From NCBI GenBank assembly GCA_965223165.1, contig CBDCVQ010000018.1, forward strand, positions 1 to 64,000: a DNA stretch of 64,000 bases, written 5' to 3'. Source of the stretch: JABDMH01 sp965223165 (GTDB taxonomy: Bacteria > Bacteroidota > Bacteroidia > Chitinophagales > Saprospiraceae). Made by a program: the position numbers and the translations under genes. Below, piece by piece: positions 8,790-17,541 of this stretch. The notes beneath the pieces are model-generated. The model was given only the letters and a program-made list of their open reading frames with translations, did not search any database and had not been told where the DNA came from. The stretch's first letter is position 1. Every line of letters begins with the position of its first letter.

Positions 8790-8896
8790 CGGTTTGAGTG
8801 ATAACTCGAACCGTTTTTCCATTTAATTTAAGTATATTTCAATCCGAAAAGTAGTCGCTTAAAATCCGCTACTACTCATACACAAAACCGTTGCGT
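8765..8896 (+). other. attC site, long form with embedded terminator
   Basis: R'' GCCTAAC (8765) pairs with the cassette start GTTAGGC (6445). The arms CGTGTATAAG and CTCATACAC pair distally. R' GTTGCGT at 8890 opens the third type-I cassette. The R'' box is inside the peptidase coding sequence. Confidence 0.82.
8790..8818 (+). terminator. probable Rho-independent terminator inside an attC
   Basis: CGGTTTGAGT (8790-8799) and ACTCGAACCG (8804-8813) form a 10-bp stem with one G-T wobble and a GATA loop, followed by five T. It starts right after the peptidase stop codon and lies in the central part of the attC. Confidence 0.7.
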
Positions 8897-9127
8897 GCAC
8901 TTCTTGAATAGAAGAGGAATGAGGCAATTGCAAAGTCTGAAGCTCCATATCTCGACGAAGAGAACAGGCCATGAGCCACCGGTCGGGATTGCCAGCGCGG
9001 AAACGGGATTTGGTTTGGCAGGTCCTCGGATGGCTTCAGTGCCCGGGTCGGGGACGCCCTCAATGCTCGCCCTCATGGAAGAGCGGAGGACATGTACGTC
9101 CGGGGAATGGAAGAAAATGCACGCAAC
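8890..9127 (+). repeat. type-I non-coding cassette body, copy 3 (GCGT subtype)
   Basis: Starts GTTGCGTGCA and ends TGCACGCAAC. It combines sequence variants of copies 1 and 2 (copy-1-like CTCGCCCTCATGG, copy-2-like GACATGTACGTCC), which suggests recombination between copies. Confidence 0.6.
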
Positions 9128-9257
9128 CGTGCCTATCGTGACATATCGGCTTAGCTATGATCACCGTTCAAACGAAAGCACATAATCAAGCGATGAGCAC
9201 AACGAAGCTTAAAAACAACGAAATTGACCGATACGTCAGATAGACTCACCGTTGCGT
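9121..9257 (+). other. attC site, long form (type-I cassette copy 3)
   Basis: R'' is ACGCAAC and R' is GTTGCGT (9251), with the same CTATCGTGACATATCGGC arm. Confidence 0.88.
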
Positions 9258-9488
9258 GCACTTATTGAATAGAAGAGGAATGAGACAATTGCAAAGTCAG
9301 AAGCTCCATATCTCGACGAAGAGAACAGGCCATGAGCCACTGGTCGGGATTGCCAGCGCGGAAACGGGATTTGGTTTGGCAGGTCCTCGGATGGCTTCAG
9401 TGCCCGGGTCGGGGACGCCCTCAATGCTCGCCCTCATGGAAGAGCGGAGGACTTGTACGTCCGGGGAAAGGAAGAAAATGCACGCAAC
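9251..9488 (+). repeat. type-I non-coding cassette body, copy 4 (GCGT subtype)
   Basis: A tandem copy after copy 3. It is almost the same as copy 1 at 3565, including the GACTTGTACGTCC and GGGGAAAGGAAG variants. Confidence 0.6.
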
Positions 9489-9618
9489 CGTGCCTATCGT
9501 GACATATCGGCTTAGCTATGATCACCGTTCAAACGAAAGCACATAATCAAGCAATGAGCACAACGAAGCTTAAAAACACCGAAAATGGCCGATACGTCAG
9601 ATAGACTAACCGTTAGGC
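9482..9618 (+). other. attC site, long form (type-I cassette copy 4)
   Basis: R'' is ACGCAAC and R' is GTTAGGC (9612), which opens the first RadC cassette. Confidence 0.88.
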
Positions 9619-9653
9619 ACAAGCAAGGGCAAATGAACAGATCAAAATGACGA

Positions 9654-9950
9654 ATGAACTATCGCAAGACTTATAATTCCCTCTCGGTATGGAGCGACTA
9701 CTGCGCTGGACATCAAGATTTAATCAAACGACTGAGTCTTCCTCCATGGGTCTTCGAAAAAGAGTCCAATTTTCGGGAATTCGCGTCGAAGGGGAAGACC
9801 AGTAGGGACAGCACATCCACATTAGATTTTGATCAACTAGGAGACAAGGTGTTTTGGGAACTCTTTGCATTTATAACCAACTACTTTGATTATGATGCCA
9901 GCCTATTCCAAGAATTTGAAAATGCCAGGAAAAGGAGATATACCGAGTAG
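9654..9950 (+). CDS. hypothetical protein upstream of RadC-like gene, copy 1
   Basis: 98 residues, soluble, family not recognised. It is rich in aromatic residues (LSVWSDYCAG, LPPWVFEKE, FITNYFDYDASLF). It occupies the front of a two-gene cassette whose second gene is a RadC/JAB protein. The same gene, identical in sequence, recurs at 22370 in front of another RadC copy, so the two travel together. About 100 bases without a gene separate it from the RadC start. Confidence 0.6.
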   Translation: MNYRKTYNSLSVWSDYCAGHQDLIKRLSLPPWVFEKESNFREFASKGKTSRDSTSTLDFDQLGDKVFWELFAFITNYFDYDASLFQEFENARKRRYTE

Positions 9951-10051
9951 GATATACAACCATGAATCATCGTTCCGCGCCCAGGGATTGGACAGGTTGG
10001 CTTGCCTGTCACCTGACTTCAACGATCACGCCGAAATACTAACTTTGCTCA

Positions 10052-10684
10052 ATGGACGTCAAACTCACTGAAGCGGAAAAGATTAAGATCCTGAACTCCG
10101 ATGATCTCTATGGGATCATGCAGCGAATCTTGCTGAGGGAGAACAAGATAGATCAAGACCGTGAACACTTCTGGGTCGTAGGACTCGCCAATAACAACCG
10201 AGTACTATTTATCGAACTCATCAGCCTAGGAACCGTGAACCAAACGCTCGCCGAACCAATGGAAGTGTTTAGCCTCGCATTGCAGAAGAGAGCAGTGAAG
10301 ATCATCCTCTGTCATAACCACCCAAGTGGTGAACTGAAGCCATCAACTAAGGACAAGGACATCACAGATCGACTAATACAGGTCGGCATCATTGTAAACA
10401 CCGAAGTCATCGACCACTTGATCATCTCTGACAAGAGTTATCTGAGTTTCGCTGATGTCGGTCTGCTGGAAATTCTGAAGCAAAGCACCAAATATGTGCC
10501 ACCATATGTTTTAGCTGAGCGACTGAAGAAGGAGGCTACTGAACTGGCCAAACAGAAGACCACTATTGAAATCGCGAAACAGTTCAAACGGAATGGAATA
10601 GATGATCAGACGATTGCCAATTCGACAGGACTGTCAATTGAAGAAGTGAAAAAGCTAAGAGTTCGGCGAAAGAACTCCAACTGA
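10052..10684 (+). CDS. RadC-like JAB/MPN-domain protein, copy 1
   Basis: 210 residues. The JAB1/MPN+ metal-binding signature is complete: HNHPSG at about residues 89-94, followed by Asp in STKDKD, with an upstream Glu in the LFIEL/EHFWVVG region. RadC-family proteins lacking the N-terminal HhH region are common on mobile elements; their biochemical role is unsettled. A C-terminal extension (about 165-210: KQTTIEIAKQFKRNGID, IANSTGLSIEEVKKL) looks like a helix-turn-helix and is unusual for RadC. Three copies of this gene occur in the window (also 21553 and 22768). Confidence 0.85.
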   Translation: MDVKLTEAEKIKILNSDDLYGIMQRILLRENKIDQDREHFWVVGLANNNRVLFIELISLGTVNQTLAEPMEVFSLALQKRAVKIILCHNHPSGELKPSTKDKDITDRLIQVGIIVNTEVIDHLIISDKSYLSFADVGLLEILKQSTKYVPPYVLAERLKKEATELAKQKTTIEIAKQFKRNGIDDQTIANSTGLSIEEVKKLRVRRKNSN

Positions 10685-10761
10685 CAATCTCACTCGACTA
10701 AGACCCATAAACATGAGGCATTCAAGCCAATCCGCAAAATCGACTAATAAGGGAAGCCTGT

Positions 10762-10833
10762 GCCTAACCGTGCATATGACGACAGCCATGCCCGCGCAGC
10801 GGGCAGGCCGATCGCATATGCTCACCGTTACCA
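10762..10833 (+). other. attC site (RadC cassette 1)
   Basis: R'' GCCTAAC pairs with the cassette start GTTAGGC. The arms CGTGCATATGACGACA and CGATCGCATATGC flank a perfect inner hairpin (GCCCGC/GCGGGC). R' is GTTACCA (10827). Confidence 0.92.
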
Positions 10834-10955
10834 GCAATTTAAATGACCAAAACCGTCTCCCACATAATATTGATTGCTATAGCAATTATGTCATTTCTTG
10901 GCCACCATACTATAAGAATTGAGCATCTTTATCAATAGCAATAAATTCTTGTAAA

Positions 10956-12185
10956 ATGAATCGAAAATTTGAGATCCTAGTCACGATTGTTGTTGCCATA
11001 ATGCTCAGTGCATGCAGCTCTTCCAACCCCTTAAACTTGCAAGCTCCCAAGGACCTTCTGAAGGATGTGCTGGCAAATTTGAAACAGATCGAAACTGCTG
11101 CATACAATACGAAAAGGAGCGCCTTTGCGCCTTTTGACACCATACCTACTTTTGTGGAGCACGGATATGTTATGGAGTATAGGAATGAGCAAGACACCTT
11201 CCTCAGTGCAAAATTTGTAAGGTTACCACACAAAGATTCAGCTCAAATGACGGGTTGCTATGATGGACAAATTCGCACGCTTATTTATGAAGAACATAAT
11301 GCAATGGTGATCGATAGTTTTAAGGTCAATAAACACCCTGGATTAAGACCTGTGGCCGCGCCTTTTTTTACATTCACCGAGAGACTGATCGAGTATATTT
11401 TAGACACTAGAGATTCCAGTTCACTTGTAGTTACACAAAGAGACGACACATTGATGTTTGCTCTTGAGGTCTATGACACAGTGGTCGAAATTATTGGGAC
11501 AAAAGTGGTTTATACTCCTGCTTTGCCGGGCACCTCACACAAGGATCTGGGTGATATCTCAAGGTACAATCTCTGGGTGTCCCAAAAGGATATGCTCCCA
11601 TTTAAGATTGAGCGAAATATGCCCCATGACATTAGTTTGAAGTCAGTCAGTGAGGTAGAGTTGAATACCATGGACATCGATGATCTTGTTGTTGCTGACT
11701 ACTTTCCTAGGGGCTACGAAGTGCGCCAATACAGCGAAGGCAGAAAACCAAAGCCTCATGAGATGGCGGGAAAAATCGCTCCAGCCTGGACTCTAGAAAG
11801 TGCATACGGAGATAGCATTTCGTTAGCTGAAATGAAAGGTAAGGTAACCCTCATTGAATTCACCAGTGTGACTTGTGGTCCCTGCAAAGTGGCTATCCCA
11901 TTTTTGGATAAACTAGATAAAGAATACTCAACGAAAGACTTTGCATTTGTAAGCATAGAGACTCTAGAACGGAGCAGGCGGGCCTTGAGAAAATATCAAG
12001 AACGACATCGGTTTGACTTTCCTTTCTTAAAATCCAATAGGAATATTCGAGAAGACTATCGAGTAGGCCCCACACCGACCTTTATGATTCTTGATAGAGC
12101 TGGTGTGATTCGAAAAGTAATTCAAGGATACAGAAAAGGTAAAAGTGAAGCGTTAATTCGTGAAGCAATAAATGACTTAATATAG
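10956..12185 (+). CDS. TlpA-like thioredoxin-fold lipoprotein
   Basis: 409 residues. A lipoprotein signal (IMLSACSS, Cys about 21) anchors it in the envelope. Residues about 25-260 form an N-terminal domain of unknown type. The C-terminal thioredoxin/AhpC-TSA domain (about 265-409) has the redox motif CGPC (about residue 308, in TSVTCGPCKVAIPF) and the cis-Pro loop (GPTPTFMILD). TlpA/ResA-like proteins reduce or isomerise disulfides in the periplasm. It is the only gene in its cassette (GTTACCA to TGGTAAC). A distant relative by architecture is at 60949. Confidence 0.82.
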   Translation: MNRKFEILVTIVVAIMLSACSSSNPLNLQAPKDLLKDVLANLKQIETAAYNTKRSAFAPFDTIPTFVEHGYVMEYRNEQDTFLSAKFVRLPHKDSAQMTGCYDGQIRTLIYEEHNAMVIDSFKVNKHPGLRPVAAPFFTFTERLIEYILDTRDSSSLVVTQRDDTLMFALEVYDTVVEIIGTKVVYTPALPGTSHKDLGDISRYNLWVSQKDMLPFKIERNMPHDISLKSVSEVELNTMDIDDLVVADYFPRGYEVRQYSEGRKPKPHEMAGKIAPAWTLESAYGDSISLAEMKGKVTLIEFTSVTCGPCKVAIPFLDKLDKEYSTKDFAFVSIETLERSRRALRKYQERHRFDFPFLKSNRNIREDYRVGPTPTFMILDRAGVIRKVIQGYRKGKSEALIREAINDLI

Positions 12186-12288
12186 GCGACGGTGGTCGTA
12201 TTGGTATCCAAAACTTTATTTTTCCACTAGCGCTCCGTAGCATTTCAAGCTAGTTGCGAAATTAGAATAAATTCATAGGGCTAAAAGC

Positions 12289-12357
12289 TGGTAACAGGCG
12301 ATGACCACGCCAGCCACCCTATCGGGATGGCCGTCGGGTATCGCCAATCCGTTGTGT
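12289..12357 (+). other. attC site
   Basis: R'' TGGTAAC (12289) pairs with GTTACCA (10827). The arms GGCGATGACC and GGGTATCGCC flank GGGATGG elements. R' is GTTGTGT (12351). Confidence 0.9.
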
Positions 12358-12589
12358 GCACCTGTTGAGTAAAAGATGAATGATACGCTTGCATAGTATG
12401 AAGGTTCGTATCTCGACGAACAGAAGAGGCCATGAGCCGTGGCCAGAACTGCCAGCGTGGCAACGGGATTTGGTTTGGCAGGGCCTCGGGTGGCTTCAAT
12501 GCCCGGGTCGGGGACGCCCTCAGTGCTCGCACGCGTGGAAAAAATAGTGTAAATGTACGTCCTGGGGAAATGGAAGAAATGCACACAAC
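12351..12589 (+). repeat. type-I non-coding cassette body, copy 5 (GTGT subtype)
   Basis: First copy of the second subtype. It starts GTTGTGTGCA and ends TGCACACAAC, so the C-G pair of the GCGT subtype is replaced by T-A on both sides (compensatory change). The core stem is CTGCCA (12449-12454) with TGGCAG (12476-12481), where the GCGT copies have T-G instead of C-G. Near 12540 the sequence is GGAAAAAATAGTGTAAATGTACG where the other subtype has GGAAGAGCGGAGGACATGTACG in part; the length differences break reading frames. Confidence 0.6.
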
Positions 12590-12718
12590 CATGTCTATCT
12601 TGACATATCGGCTTAGGATCTGACTATGTTCATGAAAAAACTAATAGGTAGCAATCTGCACAAAGAAGCTTAAAAACACCGAAATTGGCCGATACGTCAG
12701 ATAGACTCACCGTTGTGT
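12583..12718 (+). other. attC site, long form (type-I cassette copy 5)
   Basis: R'' is ACACAAC. The arms are CTATCTTGACATATCGGC and GCCGATACGTCAGATAG. The loop contains TTCATGAAAAAAC and AGCAATCTGCACAA. R' is GTTGTGT (12712). Confidence 0.88.
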
Positions 12719-12950
12719 GCACTTGTTGAGTAAAAGATGAATGATACGCTTGCATAGTATGAAGGACCGTATCTCGACGAACAGAACAGGCCTTGAGCAG
12801 TGGCCCGAACTGCCAGCGTGGCAACGGGATTTGGTTTGGCAGGTCCTCGGGTGTCCTCAATGCCCGGGTCGGGGACGCCCTCAGTGCTCGCACGCGTGGA
12901 AAAAATAGTGTAAATGTACGTCCTGGGGAAATGGAAGAAATGCACACAAC
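12712..12950 (+). repeat. type-I non-coding cassette body, copy 6 (GTGT subtype)
   Basis: Tandem copy; same termini and core, with substitutions such as GGACCGTATC for GGTTCGTATC. Confidence 0.6.
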
Positions 12951-13079
12951 CATGTCTATCTTGACATATCGGCTTAGGATCTGACTACGTTCATGAAAAA
13001 ACCCATAACTAGCAATCTGCACAAGGAAGCTTAAAAACACCGAAATTGGCCGATACGTCAGATAGACTCACCGTTGTGT
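12944..13079 (+). other. attC site, long form (type-I cassette copy 6)
   Basis: R'' is ACACAAC and R' is GTTGTGT (13073), with the same arms as at 12583. Confidence 0.88.
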
Positions 13080-13311
13080 GCACTTGTTGAGTAGAAGAGG
13101 AATGATATGATCGCATAGAATGAAGGACCGTATCTCGACGAACAGAACAGGCCTTGAGCCGTGGCCAGAACTGCCAGCGTGGCAACGTGATTTGGTTTGG
13201 CAGGTCCTCGGGTGGCTTCAATGCCCGGGTCGGGGACGCCCTCAATGCTCGCACGCGTGGAAAAATAGCGTAAATGTACGTCCTGGAGAAATAGAATGAA
13301 ATGCACACAAC
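13073..13311 (+). repeat. type-I non-coding cassette body, copy 7 (GTGT subtype)
   Basis: Tandem copy with the most divergence in this subtype: GAGTAGAAGAGGAATGATATGATCG at the front (shared in part with the GCGT subtype), one A fewer at 13261-13265, and GAGAAATAGAATGAAATGC at the end with an extra base. These indels argue against coding. Confidence 0.6.
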
Positions 13312-13440
13312 CATGTCTATCTTGACATATCGGCTTAGGATCTGACTACGTTCATGAAAAAACCCATAAGTAGCAATCTGCACAAGGAAGCTTAAAAACA
13401 CCGAAATTGGCCGATACGTCAGATAGACTAACCGTTATCT
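13305..13440 (+). other. attC site, long form (type-I cassette copy 7)
   Basis: R'' is ACACAAC and R' is GTTATCT (13434). Confidence 0.88.
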
Positions 13441-13455
13441 GCAAGATGAACAAAA

Positions 13456-14250
13456 ATGGACATCGAACAAATTGGAAATATAGAGTTACCTACTGACTTC
13501 AAACAGATGCTGCATCAGTTTGACCTGAAATTCAATGGTGAGGGATTCTCCAAACTCGCCTTCTACATAGGATTTGATTGGGTAACTGATAAAGATGAAG
13601 TAAGGGGATACGAACTTGTACCATTCGAAGCCGAATTGCCGTTTCCCACAGGAAGCAATGGGGAGTACATGGGATGGCTGAATCTGTGTCCAAGTCAGGA
13701 ATTTGAGAAACCGTTTATTTGCTGGGTCCCTTTAGGTCAACATATATTCTATCACGGAACAGAAATCAACGAAATTCTAGCAAACTCCATTCTCCAGCTC
13801 CACAGTCCAGCATATCAGGACATAGACCTTGAATTCCTCAAAGAACTGGGAATCCAAATTCAAAACGCAGACAAGGTCATTCTGCTCAACTATGAAGAAG
13901 AAGCAGTTAGAAAGATTCCCTTATCAATCCCCGAAGGATATCAATACGAAATCACATCAGACGGAGTTGGTGTACTTGCCAATATTGCTCATTTCTCAAA
14001 TGAATATAACTACGAACAGACTGAGAAGTCAATTGAAGAATATCTAGAATTAGCAAAACACAACTTTGATAAATCCTACTTCGCAACTGCTCTCTTCTTC
14101 TTAAAAGAAGGTTACTATAAGAACTATTTCGCTGACATCAAACGGAATCAAGTCATAGAATTGCTTAGGCTAAAGGTGAAAACGTACGAAGCCCTACAAA
14201 TGGAACAAGCATCAGAACAGGTTGGTAGATTGCTAAGACAAATGAAATAA
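13456..14250 (+). CDS. hypothetical protein, possibly SMI1/KNR4-like
   Basis: A soluble 264-residue protein. The opening (IELPTDFKQMLHQFDLKFNG, then FYIGFDWV) resembles the start of SMI1/KNR4-fold proteins, which often act as immunity proteins against contact-dependent toxins, but the match is weak by eye. The C-terminal 70 residues are helical (EKSIEEYLELAKHNFDKSYF, VIELLRLKVKTYEALQME) and TPR-like. It is the only gene in the cassette bounded by GTTATCT and AGATAAC. Confidence 0.55.
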   Translation: MDIEQIGNIELPTDFKQMLHQFDLKFNGEGFSKLAFYIGFDWVTDKDEVRGYELVPFEAELPFPTGSNGEYMGWLNLCPSQEFEKPFICWVPLGQHIFYHGTEINEILANSILQLHSPAYQDIDLEFLKELGIQIQNADKVILLNYEEEAVRKIPLSIPEGYQYEITSDGVGVLANIAHFSNEYNYEQTEKSIEEYLELAKHNFDKSYFATALFFLKEGYYKNYFADIKRNQVIELLRLKVKTYEALQMEQASEQVGRLLRQMK

Positions 14251-14253
14251 AGC

Positions 14254-14322
14254 AGATAACAAGCCGTCACCACGATCATGCCTCCTAATGTCGGCACGAC
14301 GGGTACGGCAGTACCGTTGTGT
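14254..14322 (+). other. attC site
   Basis: R'' AGATAAC (14254) pairs with GTTATCT (13434). The arms GCCGTCACCACGATC and GACGGGTACGGC pair. R' is GTTGTGT (14316). Confidence 0.9.
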
Positions 14323-14554
14323 GCACTTGTTGAGTAAAAGATGAATGATACGCTTGCATAGTATGAAGGTCCGTATCTTGATGAACAGAACAGGCCATGA
14401 GCCGTGGCCAGAACTGCCAGCATGGCAACGGGATTTGGTTTGGCAGTGCCTCGGGTGGCTTCAATGCCCGGGTCGGGGACGCCCTCAGTGCTCGCACGCG
14501 TGGAAAAAATAGTGTAAATGTACGTCCTGGGGAAATGGAAGAAATGCACACAAC
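14316..14554 (+). repeat. type-I non-coding cassette body, copy 8 (GTGT subtype)
   Basis: Termini GTTGTGTGCA and TGCACACAAC. Carries CCAGCATGGC where the other copies have CCAGCGTGGC, and TGGCAGTGCC instead of TGGCAGGTCC. Confidence 0.6.
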
Positions 14555-14683
14555 CATGTCTATCTTGACATATCGGCTTAGGATCTGACTATGTTCATGA
14601 AAAAACTCATAGGTAGCAATCTGCACAAAGAAGCTTAAAAACACCGAAATTGGCCGATACGTCAGATAGACTCACCGTTGTGT
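14548..14683 (+). other. attC site, long form (type-I cassette copy 8)
   Basis: R'' is ACACAAC and R' is GTTGTGT (14677). Confidence 0.88.
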
Positions 14684-14915
14684 GCACTTGTTGAGTAAAA
14701 GATCAATGATACGCTTGCATAGTATGAAGGTCCGTATCTCGACGAACAGAACAGGCCATGAGCAGTGGCCCGAACTGCCAGCGTGGCAACGGGATTTGGT
14801 TTGGCAGGTCCTGGGCTGGCTTCAATGCCCGGGTCGGGGACGCCCTCAGTGCTCGCACGCGTGGAAAAAATCGTGTAAATGTACGTCCTGGGGAAATGGA
14901 AGAAATGCACACAAC
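14677..14915 (+). repeat. type-I non-coding cassette body, copy 9 (GTGT subtype)
   Basis: Tandem copy immediately upstream of type-II copy 1. The same type-I/type-II order recurs at 17304-18158. Confidence 0.6.
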
Positions 14916-15044
14916 CATGTCTATCTTGACATATCGGCTTAGGATCTGACTTCGTTCATGAAAAAACCCATAAGTAGCAATCTGCACAAAGAAGCTTAAA
15001 AACACCGAAATTGGCCGATACGTCAGATAGACTCACCGTTATAC
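14909..15044 (+). other. attC site, long form (type-I cassette copy 9)
   Basis: R'' is ACACAAC and R' is GTTATAC (15038), which opens the first type-II cassette. Confidence 0.88.
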
Positions 15045-15469
15045 CACACGGCTTTGACGGCCCTCCGAATTCTCCCCCGCTCATGACCAGCATCAAAGAT
15101 CCTGCCTCCGAGGGCCTACCTAGCAGCGAATCCCTCGTGTTTCGGCAGCTTCTCCCCTTCCATCCACCTCCCAGATGCAACGAATTGGTCAAGCACCCAC
15201 ACGACTTCGGGCCCCAGTTGCCAGCTCACCCCGCATAGGAGAAAACAAGCCTAACTTCCGGCACCAGATCGGAGCTCCAAACAGGGGAATTGTGTAAATT
15301 GCTGTTAGAACGTGTGGTCCGATCCCAGTACGGGCCGGCTTCGTTGCTCCGGCGAACTATACAGATGGAGTAACCAAACCTCAGAGCCATCGAATCCACC
15401 ACGCTAGCATGGAATCGATCAAGGCTCTCGGTAAAAAGCTTCCGGTAAGGAATGGATCGCAGGTATAAC
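15038..15469 (+). repeat. type-II non-coding cassette body, copy 1
   Basis: About 430 bases bounded by GTTATAC and GTATAAC, with no convincing gene. Conserved landmarks are AGGGGAATTGTGTAAATTGC (15276-15302), GGTCCGATCCC, GGCTCTCGGTAAAAAGCTTCC and GGTATAAC. Two hairpins are visible: GTTGCTCC (15343-15350) with GGAGTAAC (15367-15374), and ATCGAATCC (15389-15397) with GGAATCGAT (15411-15419). A decayed copy at 63.2 kb keeps the first stem with G-C in place of the G-T wobble. I infer a structured RNA or folded DNA element of unknown family. Confidence 0.6.
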
Positions 15470-15532
15470 CCAGTGCAAGGCAGTATGCCGCCCCCTTCGG
15501 GGCGTCACACCGCTTGCACGTGACCGTTATAG
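15463..15532 (+). other. attC site (type-II cassette copy 1)
   Basis: R'' GTATAAC pairs with GTTATAC. The arms GTGCAAGGC and GCTTGCAC flank CGCCCC/GGGGCG. R' is GTTATAG (15526). Confidence 0.9.
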
Positions 15533-15544
15533 GCACTTAATCCG

Positions 15545-15946
15545 ATGAAACTAGTCCAACTTGCACTGAAAATTACTATGCTAATCCAACTAGCCGGCTG
15601 CAGGCAAACCTATGTCATAGCAGACCTTCAGAACCCAGAAGCAGTGAAGACTGTCAATTTCTGCAACCTTGACGAATGCCAAGATCGTGACCTGGTCAGC
15701 ACAACAGCCATATACTCAGGGGTAGAAGAGTATTGGGGACTAAGTTCAATGACGGATTGCCGGCTAAATCACAAAGTTTACCTAGACACCGACGAACTAG
15801 ATGAACAGAAGCGTAATGGTGCTCTACGACGCAAATTACAGCGTCTTCATCGAAATTACGATCGATATTCGCTAAACCTACTGATAACCGGCATCTATGA
15901 AACCTCCTCAGCCGAATTAGCCTTTGGACATCTCGGATTACAGTAG
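15545..15946 (+). CDS. small lipoprotein of unknown function
   Basis: 133 residues with a lipoprotein signal (MLIQLAGCRQ, Cys about 19). The remainder is cysteine-containing (FCNLDECQD, DCRLNHK) with a basic central helix (LRRKLQRLHRNYDRY). No family is recognised. It is the only gene in the cassette bounded by GTTATAG and CTATAAC. The 90 bases after the stop contain GAAACAGAAGAAAATGC, similar to the tail of the type-I cassettes, so this cassette may have acquired its long attC by recombination with one of them. Confidence 0.6.
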   Translation: MKLVQLALKITMLIQLAGCRQTYVIADLQNPEAVKTVNFCNLDECQDRDLVSTTAIYSGVEEYWGLSSMTDCRLNHKVYLDTDELDEQKRNGALRRKLQRLHRNYDRYSLNLLITGIYETSSAELAFGHLGLQ

Positions 15947-16038
15947 AGTCAAATCAGACCCATGACGATTAAGGTACTCAATAAAGAACTACGCAACAGA
16001 CCGAAGAATTGACCACGAAAGGAAACAGAAGAAAATGC

Positions 16039-16174
16039 CTATAACCATGTCTATCTTGACATATCGGCTTAGGATCTGACTACGTTCATGAAAAAACCCA
16101 TAAGTAGCAATCTGCACAAGGAAGCTTAAAAACACCGAAATTGGCCGATACGTCAGATAGACTAACCGTTGTAG
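16039..16174 (+). other. attC site, long form
   Basis: R'' CTATAAC pairs with GTTATAG (15526), and the rest is almost the same as the attC of type-I cassettes. R' is GTTGTAG (16168). Confidence 0.88.
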
Positions 16175-16192
16175 CGCATTAAGAAAGAAACT

Positions 16193-17197
16193 TTGAGCAG
16201 CAAGAGCAACATAGAAATTTACCAAACAGAGGATGGTGAAAGCAAGGTTGAAGTAACATTCGACGAGGAGACAGTCTGGCTGAATCAGGAGCAACTTAGC
16301 TTTCTCTTTGAACGGGACCGGACCGTTATAGGTAGACATATCCGAAACATATTCAAAGAAGGAGAACTTGTTGAGGAACTGGTGTGTGCAAATTTTGCAC
16401 ATACCACTCAGCATGGTGCCATTAAAGGAAAAACTCAATCGAAAAATACGAGGTACTACAACCTTGATGTAATTATTTCTGTTGGGTATCGGGTTAAGTC
16501 AGTAAGAGGTACTCAATTCCGACAATGGGCAAGTCAAAGACTGAAAGAACACTTGATCCAAGGGTATACTGCCAATCTAAATCGATTAAAACAGACAAAG
16601 CAAGAAATCCAGATCTTAAGATCTGGCATAAAAATACTCGGAAGAGCCATTGAACAGAAAGCTGCCCAACAAGGATCTGACTGGCTCAACAGCTTCTCAC
16701 AGGGATTAACACTATTGGATGACTACGACCATGAGAACCTCGATCAAACTGGATTGACGAAAAGATCAGCTATATACCCCACCGAAGAGGAATACTATGC
16801 ACTAATTTCTGAAATGAAATCAAATTTTAGATCTGAGATCTTTGGGATTGAGAAGGACCACGGATTCAAGAGCGCTATAAATCAAGTATCAAAAGGGATT
16901 GGAAACTCGGATTTCTATCCAACCCTAGAGGAAAAAGCAGCGACTCTTCTCTACCTGACCATCAAGAATCACGCATTTACCGATGGCAATAAAAGAATAG
17001 GAGCTGCATGTTTTCTACTATTCCTGGAAAAGAACAATATGCTGACCAATTCCGAAGGCATTCCTATCATCAGCAATGAAGCCCTTGCAAGTATTACGCT
17101 TCTAATTGCCGCAAGTAAACCTGAGGAGATGGACCTTGTAAAAAGATTGATTGTAAGTGTGCTAAATAGGAATAAAACGCGCTACAACACTGCATGA
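16193..17197 (+). CDS. RhuM-family protein with C-terminal Fic/Doc domain
   Basis: 334 residues. The N-terminal half (about 1-130) is the virulence RhuM domain (TVWLNQEQLSFLFERDRTVI, HIRNIF, YYNLDVIISVGYRVKS). The C-terminal half is Fic/Doc-like with HAFTDGNKRIGA at about residue 259. That keeps the catalytic His and the anion-binding DGNKR loop but lacks the second Arg of canonical AMPylating Fic. Relatives are toxins that modify targets by nucleotide or phosphate transfer. No antitoxin gene is in the cassette. The final codons lie in attC (R'' CTACAAC at 17182). Start is TTG at 16193; no ATG is nearby. Confidence 0.85.
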   Translation: MSSKSNIEIYQTEDGESKVEVTFDEETVWLNQEQLSFLFERDRTVIGRHIRNIFKEGELVEELVCANFAHTTQHGAIKGKTQSKNTRYYNLDVIISVGYRVKSVRGTQFRQWASQRLKEHLIQGYTANLNRLKQTKQEIQILRSGIKILGRAIEQKAAQQGSDWLNSFSQGLTLLDDYDHENLDQTGLTKRSAIYPTEEEYYALISEMKSNFRSEIFGIEKDHGFKSAINQVSKGIGNSDFYPTLEEKAATLLYLTIKNHAFTDGNKRIGAACFLLFLEKNNMLTNSEGIPIISNEALASITLLIAASKPEEMDLVKRLIVSVLNRNKTRYNTA

Positions 17198-17310
17198 CCA
17201 CGCCAGACCTGCCATTTTCCGTCCGAATACATTCCTGCATGGAAAAATCCATGTATGCCAATGACTTTAGTGTTATGAACTGGTCCGGCGGGTATGCTCA
17301 AACGTTGTGT
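17182..17310 (+). other. attC site, long form
   Basis: R'' CTACAAC (17182) pairs with GTTGTAG (16168). The arms ACTGCATGACCACGCCAGAC and GTCCGGCGGGTATGC pair. The loop contains a CATTCCTGCATGGA/TCCATG hairpin. R' is GTTGTGT (17304). The left box is inside the upstream coding sequence. Confidence 0.82.
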
Positions 17311-17541
17311 GCACTTGTTGAGTAAAAGATGAATGATACGCTTGCATAGTATGAAGGTCCGTATCTCGACGAACAGAACAGGCCATGAGCCGTGGCCAGA
17401 ACTGCCAGCGTGGCAACGGGATTTGGTTTGGCAGGTCCTCGGGTGGCTTCAATGCCCGGGTCGGGGACGCCCTCAATGCTCGCACGCGTGGAAAAATAGT
17501 GTAGATGTACGTCCTGAGGAAATGGAAGAAATGCACACAAC
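17304..17541 (+). repeat. type-I non-coding cassette body, copy 10 (GTGT subtype)
   Basis: Last type-I copy seen. One A fewer at about 17492 and CCTGAGGAAATGG near the end. It is followed directly by type-II copy 2. Confidence 0.6.
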
